Assembly (NCBI GenBank): GCA_958349075.1
Contig: CATWBR010000199.1
Coordinates: 1 to 8,117 of the forward strand
DNA length: 8,117 nt
Origin: an uncultured Clostridium sp.
GTDB lineage: Bacteria > Bacillota > Clostridia > Lachnospirales > Lachnospiraceae
Reading direction: 5' to 3'
In this document: one piece after another, positions 4,921 through 8,117 of the stretch
Numbering within the stretch: the first letter of the stretch is position 1
How the letters are laid out: every line of letters begins with the position of its first letter
Notes under the pieces: model-generated
The model's input: the letters and a program-made list of their open reading frames with translations, nothing else
Database searches by the model: none
What the model was told of the DNA's origin: nothing
Program-made: the position numbers and the translations under genes

Positions 4921-7242
4921 ATGCATTTAAGAAACAGAATATCAGCAGCAATCATGATACTTGCAGCCGCAGTCTCCATTTTAATCCCCGCCTGTACATT
5001 ATTTTCAGGCGAAGGATTTCTTGTAAATTATATTAAGACACCGGAATCGGCAAAGATGCTGGTGGAGATTGGCATTCTGTTCCTGCTTTCAGGGGCGGTC
5101 TTTTTCCTGATAAAGGACAGAAGAAAACAGGCGGCCGCAGCCGCGGTTCTGGCCGTGGCGTTCTGCTGGCTGCATGTGGTGTTTCTTCCGATGGCGGTCG
5201 CGGCGGTATATTTGGGATTTCTGATCCTGGCCGGACGGTTTTTAAAGGAATATGTTTTTAAAATCGAGGATCGGGGCGGATATCCCGCAGATTTCCTGCT
5301 GGGAAGCAGCGCGGTGATTCTCTGTTTCTGCCTCCTTTCGGCGGCCGGAATCGGCCGGATTCCGGTGATGCGGCTGGCCTGCCTGGCAGGAGGCAGCTTT
5401 CTCGGAGCTTTCTACGGCGTGAAATTTAAACTGCGCAGGAGAAAGTCTGAGGGGAAAAAGTCTGAGAGGTTAAGGTCTGAGGGGAAAAGGTTTGAGGATA
5501 CGGGGACGGCCCGAGGAATCCTTTATCCGCTCTGTTTTACATTCATTCTCGTCGCCGTGCTGATACAGGCGGGCAGGATGAACATTGCGCTTGATTTCGA
5601 CACCCTGTGGTATGGGGTCAGGTCGGAATATATTCTGGCCGGGGGCGGCGGGATTTACGACAATCCGGGTCTGGTGGGAATGGTCTACGTCTATTCCAAA
5701 GGGCTGGAGGTTCTGACTCTGCCACTCGCGGATTTGGCTTCTCACAGCTATCTGCTGTTTTTTACCCTGTGGCTTTCGGTGATGGGGCTGACGGCTGTAT
5801 ACAGGATTGCCCGGCTTGTTATGAAGCGGGAGTATGCCGTTCTGGCGGCGGCTCTGTGCGCGTCCCTGCCCGGCATTATGAATATGGGAATCTCTGCAAA
5901 GCCTGATATTATTACGTGGCTTCTGCAGCTTATTATATTGGAGTACTTTATCAGGTATGTGGTGAGTACGCGAAAGGACGGAGCGGACAGCCAAAAAGGG
6001 AATGTGTCCCTGCTCCTTCTGGCGGCGGGAGCCTATCTTCTGTCACTCACGATGAAACCGACTTCCCTTGTGTTTTCCACGGCTGTCTTCGGGATGATGG
6101 GCCTCTACCTTATTTTCTCAAAGAGACTGTCCCTGAAAGCTCCCGTCAGGCACTGGACGGCGCTTGTTTTACCGGGAGCCGCGCTGGCCGGAATCTGGGG
6201 CAGGACCATGATGATAACGGGAATGCCGGTAACTTCCGTTTTTACCTCCATTTTTGCAAAGCTGGGGTTTGAAATGAAATATCCCTTTGCCACCGGTTCG
6301 CTGCCCCAGAACTGGCAGGATGAGAGTAACCTCCATGTACTGCTCCGCAGGCTCTGGCAGATACTTTTATCGCCGGAGGGCAAGGATATGGGGCATGTGA
6401 TTATTGCATGGGGGACTTCATTCCTTTTCTTTGCGGCGGTCTGCATCCTTCTTTTTCTGCTGACAGGAGCGGCAAAGCGGGAGAAAGACTGTGTCGGACG
6501 GGCGGCCGCCGTTGTATTCTGGCCGTTTCTGGCGGTTAATATGGTAAGCCTGGTCATGCTGTACCAGGTAGATGGAAATTACTTTATGCTTCTTTATACC
6601 TTCCTGATTCTGTGGTTTTGCAGAAGCCTGAACCGGGTGGGGGATAAGGGCCTTAAAAGACTGGTCCTGGCGCTGACCGTGCCATTCCTCTGTTTTAACA
6701 TCCTGGTGATGTCGCAGACAAACTGGGCCTGGACGGCGGGATTTTCCGAGATTCAGGTACTCAATAAAGGAAGATATAACCACAGGGCAAAACAGCATGA
6801 GGACATGATAGCAAAAGGGAATGCAGTCATCTGGCAGGTATTTTCGTCCGATCCGGCAAACAGGGTCATTGCGTTCGGAGATCACCCCTTCTGCCTGCAA
6901 TTTCCCTGCAATGTCCAGTCTTATAAGGATATCACATCACCATGGGGAAACGTGGAACTGGTCAATTCCCCGGAGGCGTTTGAAGAATATATGGAATACG
7001 CGGATACGGATTATGTGTACGTGGAGGCCGGTTATATCGGCAGCGACAGTTGGGAGTGGAGCTACGGCCTGCTCCGGGATTTGATTGCGGACGGCGTGCT
7101 GACCGATTTCTTTTTTGAAAACGGTAATGCAATGGCGCGGGTCAGCAGTGAAAAGCTGGCAAAAGAGGAGGCGGAGGAAAACTTACGTCTTTTTGATGAG
7201 AATTACATTACTTCAGACAGGATGAAACAGGAGGTACGGTAA
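4921..7242 (+). CDS. Polytopic membrane protein, GT-C-like glycosyltransferase candidate
   Basis: Integral membrane protein of 773 aa; I do not recognise a named family member. About four to five hydrophobic segments lie within residues 7-168 (first about 8-28), then a basic, repeat-built cytoplasmic-type linker at 172-193, then a second hydrophobic domain from about 200 to 640, and a soluble C-terminal region of about 130 residues ending in charged helix. After the first segment of the second domain comes an acidic loop, ALDFDTLWYGVRSEYIL, with D225 and D227. That layout resembles GT-C glycosyltransferases (GT39/ArnT/PMT-like), which carry a catalytic Asp or Glu in the first extracytoplasmic loop and use polyprenyl-phosphate sugars. 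Placement between gmhB and gmhA, one base from gmhA, ties it to heptose use. Start is ATG with AGGAGGAGG at 4906-4914. Alternatives: O-antigen polymerase-like protein or a glycan-modifying membrane protein without transferase activity. Confidence 0.75.
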   Translation: MHLRNRISAAIMILAAAVSILIPACTLFSGEGFLVNYIKTPESAKMLVEIGILFLLSGAVFFLIKDRRKQAAAAAVLAVAFCWLHVVFLPMAVAAVYLGFLILAGRFLKEYVFKIEDRGGYPADFLLGSSAVILCFCLLSAAGIGRIPVMRLACLAGGSFLGAFYGVKFKLRRRKSEGKKSERLRSEGKRFEDTGTARGILYPLCFTFILVAVLIQAGRMNIALDFDTLWYGVRSEYILAGGGGIYDNPGLVGMVYVYSKGLEVLTLPLADLASHSYLLFFTLWLSVMGLTAVYRIARLVMKREYAVLAAALCASLPGIMNMGISAKPDIITWLLQLIILEYFIRYVVSTRKDGADSQKGNVSLLLLAAGAYLLSLTMKPTSLVFSTAVFGMMGLYLIFSKRLSLKAPVRHWTALVLPGAALAGIWGRTMMITGMPVTSVFTSIFAKLGFEMKYPFATGSLPQNWQDESNLHVLLRRLWQILLSPEGKDMGHVIIAWGTSFLFFAAVCILLFLLTGAAKREKDCVGRAAAVVFWPFLAVNMVSLVMLYQVDGNYFMLLYTFLILWFCRSLNRVGDKGLKRLVLALTVPFLCFNILVMSQTNWAWTAGFSEIQVLNKGRYNHRAKQHEDMIAKGNAVIWQVFSSDPANRVIAFGDHPFCLQFPCNVQSYKDITSPWGNVELVNSPEAFEEYMEYADTDYVYVEAGYIGSDSWEWSYGLLRDLIADGVLTDFFFENGNAMARVSSEKLAKEEAEENLRLFDENYITSDRMKQEVR
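5443..5499 (+). repeat. 15-bp in-frame tandem repeat in membrane protein gene
   Basis: Units start at 5443, 5458, 5473 and (degenerate) 5488: AAGTCTGAGGGGAAA, AAGTCTGAGAGGTTA, AGGTCTGAGGGGAAA, AGGTTTGAGGAT. They encode repeated K/R-S-E-G/R-K/L pentapeptides at residues 175-193, in a charged loop between the two hydrophobic domains. Because the period is a multiple of three, copy-number change would keep the frame. Confidence 0.85.
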
Positions 7243-7243
7243 A

Positions 7244-7882
7244 ATGGATGAATACAGATATCTGGTTGAACTTACGGAGCGTTATCCCGTGTTAAAACAG
7301 GTGGAGGGCGACATAAGAGACCTTTATGAAACGGTCAGGGAATCGTATGAGAACGGAGGCAAGCTTTTAATTGCCGGAAACGGCGGAAGCTGTGCAGATT
7401 CCGAACATATTGTGGGCGAGCTGATGAAGGGATTTGTAAAAAAGAGAACCGTTCCGGAGGAAATGGCTAAGAACCTTAAAGCCATCGATCCGGAGAGGGG
7501 CGGAAAATTGGCCTGCAGCCTGCAGCAGGGACTTGCTGCGATCGCCCTGACGGGTCATACCGCCCTGTCCACGGCATTCTTAAACGATGTGGACGGAGAG
7601 GTGATATACGCCCAGCAGGTTTACGGATACGGAAAACCGGGAGATGTGCTGCTCGGCATCACCACATCGGGTAATTCCGAAAACATCATGTACGCCGCCG
7701 TGGCTGCAAAAGCCAAAGGCATGAAGGTGGTGGGCCTGACCGGAAGGGACGGCGGAAAGCTTAAGGGAATCTGCGATGCGGCTGTGGTGGTTCCGGAAAC
7801 AGAGACATTTAAAATCCAGGAGCTGCATCTTCCGGTTTACCATGCGCTGTGTCTGATGCTGGAAGAACATTTTTTCCGGTAA
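7244..7882 (+). CDS. gmhA: Phosphoheptose isomerase (sedoheptulose 7-phosphate isomerase)
   Basis: SIS-domain isomerase of 212 aa that converts sedoheptulose 7-phosphate to D-glycero-D-manno-heptose 7-phosphate, the first step of the pathway. The N-terminal helix leads into the phosphate-binding GNGGSCADSEH (45-55), then GEL with E59 in the position of the GmhA catalytic Glu, a second phosphate-binding segment GITTSGNSENI near residue 140, and the C-terminal QELHLPVYHALC helix with the His (about 195) matching the second catalytic residue. Between about residues 65 and 113 it has a longer insert than the E. coli enzyme, with a helical region including PEEMAKNLKAIDPERGGKL. The start follows the membrane protein stop by one base, and the ribosome binding site CAGGAGG (7228-7234) lies in that gene, so translation is likely coupled. 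DiaA-like or other SIS proteins are less likely given the neighbours. Confidence 0.93.
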   Translation: MDEYRYLVELTERYPVLKQVEGDIRDLYETVRESYENGGKLLIAGNGGSCADSEHIVGELMKGFVKKRTVPEEMAKNLKAIDPERGGKLACSLQQGLAAIALTGHTALSTAFLNDVDGEVIYAQQVYGYGKPGDVLLGITTSGNSENIMYAAVAAKAKGMKVVGLTGRDGGKLKGICDAAVVVPETETFKIQELHLPVYHALCLMLEEHFFR

Positions 7883-7900
7883 GGCGGCGCCCGTCAGGAT

Positions 7901-7930
7901 GATGTTTGGTAAGCTGATGTTTGGCAAGAT
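7901..7930. repeat. 15-bp tandem duplication downstream of gmhA
   Basis: GATGTTTGGTAAGCT (7901-7915) is followed directly by GATGTTTGGCAAGAT (7916-7930), 13 of 15 bases identical. It lies in the non-coding 3' region, 18 bases after the gmhA stop. A downstream AACATC (7931-7936) can pair with either GATGTT. Confidence 0.75.
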
Positions 7931-7991
7931 AACATCGGGAACTGAGAAAAATAATAACATAACTGTTCAGAAGGCAGTATTCCGCGAGGTG

Positions 7992-8015
7992 TTTTCATGC
8001 GTTTTTGCATGAAAA
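7992..8015. other. Perfect 9-bp hairpin inside the palindromic element
   Basis: TTTTCATGC (7992-8000) and GCATGAAAA (8007-8015) form an uninterrupted stem around GTTTTT. It is not followed by a T-run on the + strand, so it is probably a structural part of the element rather than a terminator by itself. Confidence 0.6.
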
Positions 8016-8035
8016 TCCCGAGTTTAGCCAGCACG

Positions 8036-8059
8036 AAACAGCATTTTCTGCTGTTTTTT
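8036..8059 (+). terminator. Probable intrinsic terminator for the heptose gene cluster
   Basis: AAACAGCA (8036-8043) pairs with TGCTGTTT (8049-8056) around a TTTTC loop, and the stem runs into a T-tract (8054-8059). An outer GCAC (8031-8034)/GTGC (8060-8063) pairing can extend it. It is the first terminator-like structure after gmhA, about 150 bases downstream, and lies inside the palindromic element. Confidence 0.5.
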
Positions 8060-8117
8060 GTGCATCGCGAAGCGGAACTATGAAGCTACTGAATAGTTAC
8101 ATAATAACATAATATTG

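Larger units (their letters stand above)
7951..8112. mobile_element. MITE-like imperfect palindrome flanked by 12-bp direct repeats
   Basis: ATAATAACATAA is present exactly at 7951-7962 and 8101-8112. Between them the ends are inverted: TAACTGTTCAGAAG from 7960 matches the reverse complement of 8086-8099 (TAACTATTCAGTAG) at 12 of 14 bases, and TTCCGC (7980-7985) mirrors GCGGAA (8072-8077). Inside are two further hairpins. Length about 140 bp, no coding capacity. This fits a non-autonomous miniature element with an 8-9 base target duplication, or one unit of a repeated structured intergenic element. No second copy lies in the window, so identity as a mobile element is inference. Confidence 0.45.

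Noticed and set aside
4214..4951. Open frame of 245 codons on the - strand opposite gmhB
   Set aside because: Mirror of a well-supported phosphatase gene; product is Ser/Leu/Arg-rich with no motif.
5607..6272. Overlapping + strand frames inside the membrane protein gene (5607-5906 and 5916-6272)
   Set aside because: Out of frame with a clear hydrophobic coding sequence, no ribosome binding sites, no family resemblance.
2351..7882. An ADP-heptose (HldE-type) pathway
   Set aside because: No PfkB-type kinase or HldE nucleotidyltransferase domain and no HldD epimerase in the window; kinase is GHMP type.
7883..8117. CRISPR array or tRNA in the 3' non-coding stretch
   Set aside because: Repeats are two adjacent 15-mers and one 12-bp pair without regular unique spacers, and no tRNA cloverleaf is visible.

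Overview
The window looks like a piece of a Firmicute chromosome, most likely a Clostridia/Lachnospiraceae-type gut anaerobe. The reasons are strong GGAGG-type ribosome binding sites, tightly packed same-strand genes, moderate-to-high GC codon use, and an RpiR regulator followed by an M42 peptidase. The species call is inference from style, not from a search. All seven confident genes are on the + strand.

Positions 1-1183 hold a leader with a weak promoter and a hairpin, then an RpiR/MurR-family regulator (HTH plus SIS phosphosugar-binding domain). That gene ends in an intrinsic terminator overlapping its stop codon. A second promoter with an extended -10 then starts the next unit. Positions 1184-2260 encode an M42-family metallo-aminopeptidase whose real start is an internal ATG with an excellent ribosome binding site.

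Positions 2351-7882 are the core: hddC - hddA - gmhB - large polytopic membrane protein - gmhA. The four soluble enzymes together make a complete route from sedoheptulose 7-phosphate to GDP-D-glycero-alpha-D-manno-heptose. GmhA isomerises to the heptose 7-phosphate, HddA phosphorylates C1, GmhB removes the 7-phosphate, and HddC adds GMP from GTP. The membrane protein between gmhB and gmhA (773 aa, GT-C-like) is the best candidate for an enzyme that uses the heptose, or for a partner sugar transferase in the same surface glycan. No LPS genes are seen, which fits a non-LPS surface polymer.

Positions 7883-8117 hold no gene. They contain a 15-bp tandem duplication and an approximately 140-bp imperfectly palindromic element. 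The element is bracketed by a perfect 12-bp direct repeat and carries two hairpins, one of them a plausible transcription terminator. Variants of GTTACTGTTC recur in five of the intergenic stretches, which suggests remnants of a dispersed intergenic repeat family.
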